Shown in pieces: positions 36,428 to 45,064 of a DNA stretch of 64,000 bases (position 1 is its first letter; each line of letters opens with the position of its first letter). Position numbers and translations under genes: made by a program. Below the pieces are notes generated by a model. The model was not told the DNA's origin. It ran no database searches and worked only from the letters and a program-made list of their open reading frames with translations. The stretch comes from Roseiarcus sp963775575. GTDB lineage: Bacteria; Pseudomonadota; Alphaproteobacteria; Rhizobiales; Beijerinckiaceae. The stretch is taken from positions 1,612,001 through 1,676,000 of the forward strand of contig CAVZJG010000002.1 in assembly GCA_963775575.1 (NCBI GenBank), read 5' to 3'.

Positions 36428-38372
36428 CCCAAGTTGGACACCTAATTTTCGTAAATGATTGATTGCGCTGGCATTTTAGGGAAATTCAAGTCGGCGTGGC
36501 ACTACGCCTTGGGCGGCCGCGGCGTTTTTGGGCGCGTTTGAGTTGGGCAGGCGGCGGGGGGCGAGCCTGGCGGGCGCGCGGCGGCAGGGCGAGATGAGCG
36601 CGTTTGAAGAGCGTCGTCACCGCCGGCGCGGCGTCGCTGCGCACCAGCCAATCGGCGCCGCGATGACGGATGCGCACTTGGCTCAGACGGTCGAGATCGC
36701 GCAGCAGAACCCGCCACTCGGGCGCGACGCCGGCTTCGCGCATGAGATCGTCGAGATGCTTCTGCATCGCCAGCGCCAGGAACGAGCAAAAGACATGGCC
36801 ACGAATGGCGGCGTCGGATGAGTGGAAGATCGGCCGCGTGCGCATTACCGCCTTGGTCCGCTGGAAGAGATTTTCGACTTTGAGAAGGTCGCGATAGCGC
36901 AGAACCGCCTGCAGCGGCGTGATTTTCGCGTTGGTGCGCAGCACGAAGATTCCGTCGAACCGCGCTTCTTCGGCGAGCTTGCCGGCGTCGATCTCGAACG
37001 CCGGCTTGCCCTTGGCCCCTTTGGTCTTGCGCAAATAGCGCCGATAGGCGGAATTGCCGATCAGCGCCTTGTCGCCCCTTTTCAATTGCGCAGCGAGAGC
37101 GGCGACGATCGCCTCGCGATTCTCGCGGTCCTTCTCGGCCTCCGCTTCGTTGCGGCAAACGACGTAACGCTCGCCCTCGATCTGCAGCTGTTTGACGAAC
37201 AACTGAGTCTGGCCGGCCTTGCGCTCGATGAGCAACGGCACGAACGGATCATCGTTCGCCAACACGATTCTTTTGACGATCGCGTCGGAGCGCTCGCGTG
37301 CGCCCAGGATGTATTCGAGATTGCGTTCCTCGAGCCCGGCGATCGTCGCGGCCGAGATCATGCCGCGATCGGCGACGACGCAGACCCGGCCGACCCCGAA
37401 GCGCGAACGCAGCCGATCGACGACCGGCAGCAATGTCGTCACGTCGGCGGTGTTGCCCGGCCACATCTCGGTGCAGATCGGCCGACCCTCGCCGTCGACG
37501 ACGAGGCCGAGGATCATCTGCTTCAGATCGGGCCGATAATCCTTGGAATAGCCGCGCTCGCCCAGCGTCTGGCCGCCCTCGCCGTAAAACGACAGGCTCG
37601 TGGTGTCCATGAACACGGCGGACAGATCGGTGAAGAGGTCGCGGCGGCGATCGAACAGCTTCTCCTCGATGACGTCCTTGACGCAGCGCGGCGCCAGCGC
37701 CTCGGCCGGCTTCTCCTCCATCTCCTCGCCCAGCCAGGCCATCGCCCGGTAGAAATGATGCAGGTCAAGCCCCTCGGCGCCCGGGATGTCGTAATCCGTC
37801 ATCCACGACGCGCAGTCGCGGTCCGATCCGGAAACGAACAGCCGATGCAGCGCGGCGACGAACACCGCCCGCTCGACCGGGAACTCGAACGCGCGCTCCT
37901 TCAACAGATCGCCGAGAACCTCGGCGACGCCGAGCCGCTCCCAGATCTTGCCGAACAGCAGCGGCCCGCCAATCCGCTTGGCCGCGATCGACAAGGCCCC
38001 GTCGGCGTCCTCGTCGAGCGCATGGATGAGCAACACCTGATCGGTGAGCTTGGCGCCCGAGGCGATGAGCGAGGCGAGCCCGCCGGAGGCGACCAGTTCG
38101 TCGGCGCGCCCCAGATTGGCGACGACGGACTGACGCACGGCGCCGCCGATGCGCTTGTTCTCGACGATCTGCACGTAAGTGCGCTCGCCCGACCTCTTGA
38201 AGCGGAAGAACATGGCGGCCCCAAAGCAGAGCACCACAGAATCCGATTCGCAATCAATTATCAAGCCGAAATATTGTGCAAACGTGCCACCACGTTTGGC
38301 GAAAATGCCCGATCGCCGTCAATAATATCAACAGGTTGCGAGCGCGAAGACCCGTTTACTGTTCAAGTCGGG
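36428..38372 (-). mobile_element. IS1634-type element, copy 3
   Basis: 1945 bp with the same ends as copies 1 and 2. Five-base duplication TCAAG (36423-36427, 38373-38377). The right duplication forms the first bases of the 38373-38457 palindrome, so the IS struck the very edge of that hairpin. Confidence 0.93.
36486..38264 (-). CDS. IS1634-family transposase, copy 3
   Basis: 592 residues, intact, nearly identical to copy 2 (one difference seen: NLGRAD for NPGRAD near residue 50). Same DDE landmarks. Copies 2 and 3 are closer to each other than to copy 1 in the first 150 residues. Confidence 0.92.
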   Translation of the reverse strand: MIIDCESDSVVLCFGAAMFFRFKRSGERTYVQIVENKRIGGAVRQSVVANLGRADELVASGGLASLIASGAKLTDQVLLIHALDEDADGALSIAAKRIGGPLLFGKIWERLGVAEVLGDLLKERAFEFPVERAVFVAALHRLFVSGSDRDCASWMTDYDIPGAEGLDLHHFYRAMAWLGEEMEEKPAEALAPRCVKDVIEEKLFDRRRDLFTDLSAVFMDTTSLSFYGEGGQTLGERGYSKDYRPDLKQMILGLVVDGEGRPICTEMWPGNTADVTTLLPVVDRLRSRFGVGRVCVVADRGMISAATIAGLEERNLEYILGARERSDAIVKRIVLANDDPFVPLLIERKAGQTQLFVKQLQIEGERYVVCRNEAEAEKDRENREAIVAALAAQLKRGDKALIGNSAYRRYLRKTKGAKGKPAFEIDAGKLAEEARFDGIFVLRTNAKITPLQAVLRYRDLLKVENLFQRTKAVMRTRPIFHSSDAAIRGHVFCSFLALAMQKHLDDLMREAGVAPEWRVLLRDLDRLSQVRIRHRGADWLVRSDAAPAVTTLFKRAHLALPPRARQARPPPPAQLKRAQKRRGRPRRSATPT

Positions 38373-38457
38373 TCAAGCGCCTTCCGCCCAAAAAGACAAG
38401 GCCGTCTGCGCGCTCGTCGCGCAACGGCCTCTGTCTTTTTGGGCGGAAGGCGCTTGA
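38373..38457. repeat. Perfect 25-bp-stem palindrome
   Basis: TCAAGCGCCTTCCGCCCAAA (from 38373) through 38397 pairs perfectly with 38433-38457; AGGCCGT and ACGGCCT extend the stem after a small bulge; the loop CTGCGCGCTCGTCGCGCA is itself palindromic. Directly downstream of the small secreted-protein gene ending at 38519, so it could work as a terminator or 3' stabiliser, but it has no U tract. Confidence 0.8.
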
Positions 38458-38518
38458 TAAAGCCTTACACTTATCGAGCTTCCACCGAGGGTTACGGAGC
38501 CTGAGGCGCGCGCCTCAC

Positions 38519-38818
38519 TTACTTCATTGAGCGGAGTTGGTCACAATAGCCACTGCCGCCTATGGAGTCGCAGTAGCGGAGCCGAAAAGCTAAACCCTCC
38601 TTCATATGGTCCCCCTTCCAGTACTTGCGCACCTGGCCGTATTTCCCACTTCTAAAACCTTCGCACGCATCTGCGTCGGGGGTGCTCCAAACTGCACCAT
38701 TTGAAACAACAACCGTACATAAAATCGGACGTTTGTCGTCTGGCGGCGACTGCGCGCTGGCGGCAAGAGGCGCTAGGCAACTCAGGAAGACAACTCCTCC
38801 AACGATGACATTTCGCAT
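38519..38818 (-). CDS. Small secreted Cys-rich protein
   Basis: 99 residues. Signal peptide about 1-22 (VIVGGVVFLSCLAPLAASAQ). The mature 77 residues contain four Cys (in ILCTV, DACEG, RYCDS, GYCDQ), which suggests two disulfides in the periplasm. No family recognised. Confidence 0.6.
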   Translation of the reverse strand: MRNVIVGGVVFLSCLAPLAASAQSPPDDKRPILCTVVVSNGAVWSTPDADACEGFRSGKYGQVRKYWKGDHMKEGLAFRLRYCDSIGGSGYCDQLRSMK

Positions 38819-38930
38819 CTGACTTACTCCTCAAGGTATGAAGTTAGGTGTTACGGCGTTTCCAACAAGATCGCTCTCGGGAACGCGCGAACAAAATAGC
38901 CAACTCACTGCGTAAATCAACTGCGCTGCG

Positions 38931-38962
38931 CTCCTCTCGAAAACGAACGTTTTCGAGAGGAG
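38931..38962. terminator. Perfect hairpin after a secreted-protein gene
   Basis: CTCCTCTCGAAAACG (38931-38945) pairs perfectly with CGTTTTCGAGAGGAG (38948-38962), loop of two bases, five bases past the stop codon of the minus-strand gene at 38968. Position fits a transcription terminator, though no T run follows on the transcript strand. Confidence 0.5.
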
Positions 38963-38967
38963 TGCGC

Positions 38968-39471
38968 TCACTCGAAAACCTCTCTTATTATCGCTGACCA
39001 TTGACCGGGGGCGAAGGCTAAGAACACCTTATATTTCTTACCAGGCTTTGCCGTGAAGCTCACAACCTGATTGTGCGCCCCACGTGTTCCACTGGACCAA
39101 TAATTGACCTCAACAGAATGGACGCCAGGCAAGAACCTGATCACGCAATCGGAATCACAATGAGACCTAGGCCCGAATAACCAAGGGCTGGACAGTTGAT
39201 TACCAACTTTATCTACAACCTTGCCATCAACGCTGAAAACCCTCGGTACCCATCTATCCATCACTAAACTGATACCTAACCAGTTCTTTCTGATATCGTC
39301 GAATTCCTTCACTATTAGTATTGCCTCTTGGGAAGGCCTTGGTGCGCCATCAAAGCCAAAGTTGAATTCCGCTGCACGGACCGCAGATGAACAAAGAACA
39401 ACGATTTGAATTACGACAATCGCTCTTGCAAGTGACATCCATGACAGGTGTCGAGCCGAGACGCGTATCAT
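38968..39471 (-). CDS. Secreted protein of unknown function
   Basis: 167 residues. Signal peptide to about residue 34 (IVVIQIVVLCSSAVRAAE). The mature part has GVHSVEVNYWSSGTRGAHNQ and FTAKPGKKYKVFLAF, the look of a small beta domain such as is found in bacterial lipoproteins with PEGA-like folds; a Cys pair (HCDSDC) lies in between. No family named. AT-rich for this genome. Confidence 0.6.
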   Translation of the reverse strand: MIRVSARHLSWMSLARAIVVIQIVVLCSSAVRAAEFNFGFDGAPRPSQEAILIVKEFDDIRKNWLGISLVMDRWVPRVFSVDGKVVDKVGNQLSSPWLFGPRSHCDSDCVIRFLPGVHSVEVNYWSSGTRGAHNQVVSFTAKPGKKYKVFLAFAPGQWSAIIREVFE

Positions 39472-39629
39472 AATTAAATTTAGTACATTCGCTAATCAAT
39501 TCAGCATGGCCCTCCCCTCTCTTATCAATTGGTCCCCCGCGCAATCATGTGAATTGGCGAGCTAAGGCGCAATTTGCTCTTTCCGCCAGGCCCGATCAAG
39601 CGCCGAGGCGGAACAACCGGTTCATAAAA

Positions 39630-39855
39630 GGTTACGGTGGATACGTTGACGCTTTACTCAACCCCTTAATGGGGCGGCATCGGCTAGCGAGCGAAGCCCG
39701 CGCCGCGCGGCGGCGGAAAATCGTCACGCAAGCCGTTGAAAACGGGCCATCGCGCCCGAAAATGGTGCCGGCCTCGGTCGGTTCGGCCGTCGCCTCCGCC
39801 GCCACGCGCCGCGCCGCTCCACGCCCCGAGCGCAGCGAAGCGAATCCTGCGGCGC
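39630..39855. repeat. Dispersed repeat R, copy 3 (uninterrupted)
   Basis: Contains the empty IS1634 target (CAACCCCTTAATGGGG near 39659) and the full non-coding core shared with copy 2 (28075-28104 plus 30050-30240). Agreement is about nine bases in ten by eye. The left edge has an 8-bp difference (GTGGATACGTTGACG against GTGACG). The rest of the 39472-40061 gap holds no gene I can support. Confidence 0.75.
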
Positions 39856-40061
39856 GGCCGGCGCCCGGCAAGGATCGCACGTCCGCGGCGACGGGCCGCA
39901 AAAAGGACACGAGAGCGCACTCAAACCCCTGATGTCGTTTCATCGCGGACCGGGATTGTCGCCCACGGTCCGGAGGGAGCGGCTCTGACCCTTAATTCGG
40001 CAGCGACAAGACAAGGCGCTTCGCGCCAAGCGCGCTCGGCGAGCGCGTCACCAGCGAAACG

Positions 40062-40691
40062 TCACTTCGTCCCGAACATCCGGTCGCCGGCGTCGCCGAG
40101 GCCCGGCACGATATAGCCGTGGTCGTTGAGCCTTTCGTCGATCGCCGCGGTCCACACCTCCACGTCGGGATGGACCGTGGTCAGGCGCTGGACGCCTTCC
40201 GGCGCGGCCAGCAGGCAGACGAAGCGGATGTCCTTGACGCCGCGGCTCTTCAGGCGCTCGATCGCGACCACCGCGGAATTGCCGGTGGCGAGCATCGGGT
40301 CCATGACGATGACCAGCCGATCGGCGACGTCGACGGGCGCCTTGAAATAATATTCGACCGCCGCCAGCGTCTTGGGGTCGCGGTAGAGCCCGATGTGGGC
40401 GACCCGCGCGCTCGGCACCAGGTCGAGCATGCCGTCGAGAAACCCGACGCCGGCGCGCAAGATCGGCGCGAACACCAGCTTCTTGCCGGCGATCGTCGGC
40501 TTCATCGTCTTGGCCAGCGGCGTCTCGACCTCCACCATCTCCAGCGGCAGATCGCGCGTCACTTCGTAGCAGAGCAGCATGCCGATTTCGTTGAGCAGTT
40601 GACGAAATCCCTTGATGGAAGTCGTCTTGTCGCGCATCAGCGTCAGCTTGTGCTGCACCAGGGGATGGCCGACGACGTGGACATTGGACAT
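40062..40691 (-). CDS. upp: Uracil phosphoribosyltransferase
   Basis: Salvages uracil to UMP with PRPP; 209 residues, full length. PRPP loop VIVMDPMLATGNSA (about 132-145), uracil-binding GYIVPGLGDAGDR near the C-terminus, and the N-terminal VVGHPLVQHKLTLMRD are all typical. It marks the right edge of the mobile island. Confidence 0.95.
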   Translation of the reverse strand: MSNVHVVGHPLVQHKLTLMRDKTTSIKGFRQLLNEIGMLLCYEVTRDLPLEMVEVETPLAKTMKPTIAGKKLVFAPILRAGVGFLDGMLDLVPSARVAHIGLYRDPKTLAAVEYYFKAPVDVADRLVIVMDPMLATGNSAVVAIERLKSRGVKDIRFVCLLAAPEGVQRLTTVHPDVEVWTAAIDERLNDHGYIVPGLGDAGDRMFGTK

Positions 40692-40838
40692 GGCGGGGCT
40701 CCCAAAAGCGGATTGGGCGCGAGCTTAGACCAAATCGGGCCGCGCCCGCGCCCGCCGAACCGATCATCCCCAGATATTGCGCGCGCCGGCGCGATCGCCG
40801 GCGGCGAGGAGGCGTCTATTGACGGGGAGCGGGCTTCG

Positions 40839-41450
40839 ATGTCTGCTGGCGGGCCTATGGATGCCCCCAAGGCCCGAGTCGCCGGTCGCAACTGGAATCT
40901 GCCCAACCTTCTCACCTATGGTCGAGTGGCGGCGGTTCCGCTCGTCGTCGCCTTGCTGTTCTGGCCGGCGGAGGCGTGGGCGCGCTGGAGCGCGCTGGCG
41001 GTTTACGCGGCGGCGGCGATCACCGATTTCTTCGACGGCTACCTCGCGCGCGCCTGGGCGCAGCAGTCCTCGCTCGGGCGCATGCTCGACCCGATCGCCG
41101 ATAAATTGCTGGTCGCCGCGGCGCTGCTCATGCTGGTGGCGGACAAGACCATCGCCGGTTGGTCGCTGTGGGCGGCGATCGTCATTCTCTGCCGCGAAAT
41201 CTTGGTGTCGGGCCTGCGCGAATATCTGGCCGAGTTGCGCGTGTCGGTTCCCGTCACCGCCGTCGCCAAATGGAAGACGGCGGCGCAGATGATCGCGCTC
41301 GGCTTCCTCATCGCCGGACCGGCGGGCGAATCGGCGCTGCCCGGCTCGATCACGATCGGCGTCACGCTGCTGTGGATCGCCGCGGTTCTGACGCTCTACA
41401 CCGGCTGGGATTATTTCAAGGCGAGCTACGAGCATGTCGCGGACGATTGA
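40839..41450 (+). CDS. pgsA: CDP-diacylglycerol-glycerol-3-P phosphatidyltransferase
   Basis: Commits CDP-diacylglycerol to phosphatidylglycerol and cardiolipin. 203 residues from 40839, with GGGGAG upstream (the ATG at 40857 is an alternative). The CDP-alcohol phosphotransferase motif is complete: DGYLARAWAQQSSLGRMLDP followed by the last Asp before K. About five membrane helices. Followed by moaD and moaE, an order common in Rhizobiales. Confidence 0.93.
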   Translation: MSAGGPMDAPKARVAGRNWNLPNLLTYGRVAAVPLVVALLFWPAEAWARWSALAVYAAAAITDFFDGYLARAWAQQSSLGRMLDPIADKLLVAAALLMLVADKTIAGWSLWAAIVILCREILVSGLREYLAELRVSVPVTAVAKWKTAAQMIALGFLIAGPAGESALPGSITIGVTLLWIAAVLTLYTGWDYFKASYEHVADD

Positions 41451-41569
41451 GGGCCGATGATCAAGGACGCCGCCGCATCCGGGTCGACAAACGCTCGCCA
41501 AGAGGTCGACGGCGGGGAATGTCGCGCTGGCGCGTCGACGGCGTCCACCCGAGTTCGGAATCTTGGCCG

Positions 41570-41821
41570 ATGAAAGCGGTGTATTTCGCCTGGGTGCGCG
41601 AACGCGTGGGCAAGAACGAGGAGGAGCTCGATCCGCCCGCCGGCGTCGCCACGGTCGGCGAGCTCATCGCCTGGCTGTCGGCCCGGGGCGAAGGCTACGC
41701 CCACGCTTTCGCGCGGCCTGGCGCGATCCGCGCCGCGATCGACCGCGCCCACGTCGGGCGCGACGCGGCAATAGCGGGCGCGCGCGAAATCGCGTTCTTT
41801 CCGCCGATGACGGGCGGCTGA
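41570..41821 (+). CDS. moaD: Molybdopterin synthase small subunit
   Basis: Ubiquitin-fold sulfur carrier of 83 residues ending in Gly-Gly (FFPPMTGG), which is thiocarboxylated and donates sulfur to cyclic pyranopterin monophosphate. Start at 41570 (MKAVYFAWVRERVGK) rather than 41521, because the family begins there. Four bases before moaE. Confidence 0.93.
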   Translation: MKAVYFAWVRERVGKNEEELDPPAGVATVGELIAWLSARGEGYAHAFARPGAIRAAIDRAHVGRDAAIAGAREIAFFPPMTGG

Positions 41822-41825
41822 CCCG

Positions 41826-42272
41826 ATGGGCGCGGCGCGCGTGCAATCGCAAGATTTCGATGCGGCGGCCGAGGCGCGCGCGCTTCGAGCCGGACGCGCC
41901 GACGTCGGCGCGCTGGTGACTTTCGTCGGCCTCTGCCGCGACGAGGGCGGGCGTGTGGCGGCGCTGGAGATCGAGCACTATCCCGGCATGGCCGAGGCCG
42001 AGATCGCGCGCGTCGTCGCCGCCGCCGAGGCGCGCTGGCCGCTGATCGGCGTCACCGTGATCCACCGCTACGGGACGCTGGCGCCCGGCGCGCAGATCGT
42101 CCTCGTCGCGGTGGCCGCCGCGCATCGCCGCGAAGCGTTTGCGGCGGCTGAGATGCTGATGGATCGCCTCAAGACCGAGGCGCCGTTCTGGAAGCGCGCG
42201 CGCTTGCGCGACGGCTCGGCCGAGCCATGGGTCAAAGCCGAGGCCGGCGACGGCCGCGACGACGAGACTTGA
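41826..42272 (+). CDS. moaE: Molybdopterin synthase catalytic subunit
   Basis: 148 residues. With MoaD it forms molybdopterin synthase. Family features are LVTFVGLCRD, LEIEHYPGMAE, VIHRYGTLAPG and the catalytic lysines in MDRLKTEAPFWKRA. Downstream begins an AT-rich accessory stretch. Confidence 0.94.
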   Translation: MGAARVQSQDFDAAAEARALRAGRADVGALVTFVGLCRDEGGRVAALEIEHYPGMAEAEIARVVAAAEARWPLIGVTVIHRYGTLAPGAQIVLVAVAAAHRREAFAAAEMLMDRLKTEAPFWKRARLRDGSAEPWVKAEAGDGRDDET

Positions 42273-43349
42273 GAAGCTCGACACGTTCGGCTCGCGGACG
42301 CTCCTGGCGACGCTGCTCGTCGCCTCGATCGCGCCGGCGCTTTTCGAATGACGATCCCATTGCCTGGCTCGCAAAAAGTTCGGAAGTGAAAAATCTGCGT
42401 GCAATGGCGACGCTCGACGTTTGGCGCGTGGCGCGGTTATTCAACGGACCAACGTTTGCCTCTCTAACGGCCTCTTGGTTTTCAACGTGGTATTCACTCA
42501 AACACGCTCTGGACAATCCTTCAATTCTTGTAGAACGTCTCAATGAAATCTGGTTCGGTCGTGTGTTCAAGATATCTGCTCGCAAAGTATATATTAGCCA
42601 ATAGTGGCGTCGACGCTGTCCCCAGGTTCGTATAAGGTTCGATCCTTCCTTCCTTAATACAGTTACCGAGCCTATGGAGCGCTTCACGTAATGCAGATAC
42701 AATCTGGCCATCAACGTCGAAGTATCTAATATACTTATTGACAAATTTACGTTCGTTGAAACGGACGCTGAGCTCCTCGAAAGGCGCGTCCGTCAAACTG
42801 ATCGCCATGAAATCTGGTTTTCCGTTCCGATAAAGAGATCGCGAGAAACCAACCAGACGTGTTTCGAGTCTCGCCTTCTCTCCAACTCCGACCTCCTCTC
42901 TCAGTTCTCTCTCAATTTCTGATTTCACAAAACTCACGAATAGCTCGCCATCTCTTGTAGCGACGTTTTGCCAATCGAAAGAACCCGAGCCTGACGAAGC
43001 AAGTCGCTGCGGATTCTCATCCGATTTCGGGCCTTGCATTATGTATACAAGGCGCGAATCGCCGGTCAACAGCAACGTCGAGCCTCCTAAATGGTTTGAA
43101 AGAGCGTCAGCCTTATCCAGCCGAACCAGACGACCCTCAAGCATCATCAGGCTGCAGCCATAGCGGGTTATCTTACCACGAACTTCAAGAGCTTTCTTCG
43201 CGATTCCGTTGGTGCACCTATCGCTGAAATAATCTGTCTTTTGCAGATTAATTGGTTCCTCGCAGGAAATCGTGTCCTTCGAAATCTCGGACGCTAAACG
43301 GACTTTCAAATCGTTCGTAGTCGTAAATAGCCTGCCGATAGGTAGTTTC

Positions 43350-44441
43350 CGTGCCTATCCGGTTGACGCAGACACCCACCAGGGCTAGCGTCGGGCATCA
43401 TGGCGACCATGGACGTCCAGCAGCGCGACGATCTGGCTTTTCCCCAATCGCTCCCCGAGTTTCAGCAGCTGTTTCCCGATGACGCGGCGTGCGCTGCCTA
43501 TCTTGGGCGCGCGCGTTGGCCTGACGGCTTTGTCTGCCCGCATTGCGGCCTGATCGCCGAGCCCTTCCGCATTGTCACCCGACCGGGTGTTCTGGAGTGC
43601 CGTGCGTGCCGCCGCCAGGCCGGTCTCCTGGTCGGCACGGTCATGGAACGCAGTCATACGCCGCTCAGCGTCTGGTTCTGGGCCGCGTACCTCGTCGCCA
43701 GCCAAACGCCGGGCATGTCGGCGGTGCAGTTTCAGCGGCAACTCGGGCTGACACGATACGAAACGGCCTTCGGCATCCTGCACAAACTGCGCGCGGGCAT
43801 GGTGCGGCCGGACCAGGACCGCATCGGTGGTCGGCCAAAAGAGCATGTGGAGGTTGATGAGACGTGGGTCGGTGGAAGGACGCGCGGCGAAGGCCGGGGC
43901 ATCCACCACAAAACGCTGGTGGCCGCCGCTGTCGAGGTTCGCCGCCGGAAGCCGGGCACGGCACAAGACAAGCGGAAGGATGGCCGCTATGCCGGTCGAG
44001 TACGACTGGCCATCGCTGCTGACCGCGGCGCCGATTCCTTGTGTGGCTTTGTCGAGAGCGCCGTCATGCCAGGCTCGCTGATCGTCACCAACGATTGGAG
44101 CGGCTATGCCAGCTTGCGCAAGCGGGGCTACGACCACCATGCAATTGCCGAATGCGGCGACCCCGAAATGGTCGAACAGTTCATGCCGATGATCCACCTC
44201 GTCTTCTCCAATTTGAAGGCCTGGCTCAACGGCATCCACCACGGCGTGAGCGCGAAGCACCTACAAGCCTACCTCAATGAGTTCACGTTCCGCTTCAACA
44301 GGCGGTTCTACCCGTTCAACGCCTTCCGCTCGCTGCTCGGCATCGCGGGCGGGGTTGAGGCGCCGACCTATGCCGACCTTTATTCCGGCGCGTGGACGCA
44401 CCCTACATCTAGGGGGTGTCTGCGTTAACCGGATAGGCACG
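43350..44441 (+). mobile_element. IS1595-family element
   Basis: 1092 bp. Ends CGTGCCTATCCGGTTGACGC and, inverted, the same with one change (TTAACGC); about 26 of 27 positions agree. The 8-bp duplication GTAGTTTC (43342-43349, 44442-44449) matches the family's rule. Inserted in the 2TM-NUDIX gene. Confidence 0.94.
43400..44428 (+). CDS. IS1595-family transposase
   Basis: 342 residues. N-terminal zinc ribbon (CPHCG and CRACRRQ), then the ISXO2-type DDE/DDN core: HVEVDETWVGG (first Asp), LIVTNDWSGY (second Asp), IHLVFSNLKAWLNG with Asn region, and YLNEFTFRFNRR near the end. Looks intact. Confidence 0.93.
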   Translation: MATMDVQQRDDLAFPQSLPEFQQLFPDDAACAAYLGRARWPDGFVCPHCGLIAEPFRIVTRPGVLECRACRRQAGLLVGTVMERSHTPLSVWFWAAYLVASQTPGMSAVQFQRQLGLTRYETAFGILHKLRAGMVRPDQDRIGGRPKEHVEVDETWVGGRTRGEGRGIHHKTLVAAAVEVRRRKPGTAQDKRKDGRYAGRVRLAIAADRGADSLCGFVESAVMPGSLIVTNDWSGYASLRKRGYDHHAIAECGDPEMVEQFMPMIHLVFSNLKAWLNGIHHGVSAKHLQAYLNEFTFRFNRRFYPFNAFRSLLGIAGGVEAPTYADLYSGAWTHPTSRGCLR

Positions 44442-45064
44442 GTAGTTTCGTCGGGTCAGGGATAATGTCCCGATTTATCCGGAATTGCTTTGGGTTCACA
44501 CTAATCAACCGCCCACACACGTTCAACTCATCGCCTGAAACATCATAACAAAGAATGGGATCGTCGAAACCGTTGCGGGCTATTATCTTGTATCCACTCG
44601 GAATGTCGTGGCTTATCCTAGTTATAGCATTGTTAAACTCAGTTGAGCCGTCAACAACTGAAGTCTCGTTGTACTTCGAAATCGAAAGAAAGAGGCTCGC
44701 AATCCATATAACACCCGAAGAAATGGTTAGCGCCGCCCCGAGTGCCGAGCTGCTTCCGCTTGGGTACCAGACGATGATTCCTGCAATTGTAATCACTGTA
44801 GTAGACAATGCAATAATTGCAGCAGGGCGCGAAAATTGAATTCTACAGAGAAAAATAAGCCGATCCCGGAACGCTCGCAACGGCCGAGACACGAACTCCC
44901 AAATTTCCGCAACGTGCTTCTGAAGCGCTGGGACCCCGACCATGCCCGCCTCCAAGCAAGCCAAGTTTGTCACCCCCAAGTGAATATTCCGACCTCCAAT
45001 CGGACTCAAGGAAAATACAATTGTCGAGCGCAGATTCCAGATTTCGAAATGCGTTGACCCTTTG

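Larger units (their letters stand above)
42521..44943 (-). pseudogene. 2TM-NUDIX protein, split by IS1595 element
   Basis: Removing the IS (43350-44441) and one copy of GTAGTTTC joins the two parts in frame (PDPTKLP to IGRLFTTTNDL), giving about 440 residues from the ATG at 44943. Two membrane helices lie near 40-61 (AAIIALSTTVITIAGIIVWY) and 66-88, followed by a cytoplasmic part with a NUDIX-like core IERELREEVGV; the first Glu of the NUDIX box is not in the standard place. Two N-terminal helices plus NUDIX is the layout described for the CBASS effector Cap16; no cyclase gene is near. AT-rich island between moaE and amn. Link to CBASS is inference. Confidence 0.7.

Noticed and set aside
41485..41570. 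Possible third copy of palindromic family A before moaD (GGTCGACGGCG and GAGTTCGGAATCTTGGCC)
   Set aside because: Only short strings agree and the arms do not pair; could be chance in GC-rich DNA.
42273..42345. Short hydrophobic frame after moaE (LLATLLVASIAPALFE)
   Set aside because: Too short, without its own start or ribosome binding site; may be a leftover but cannot be supported.
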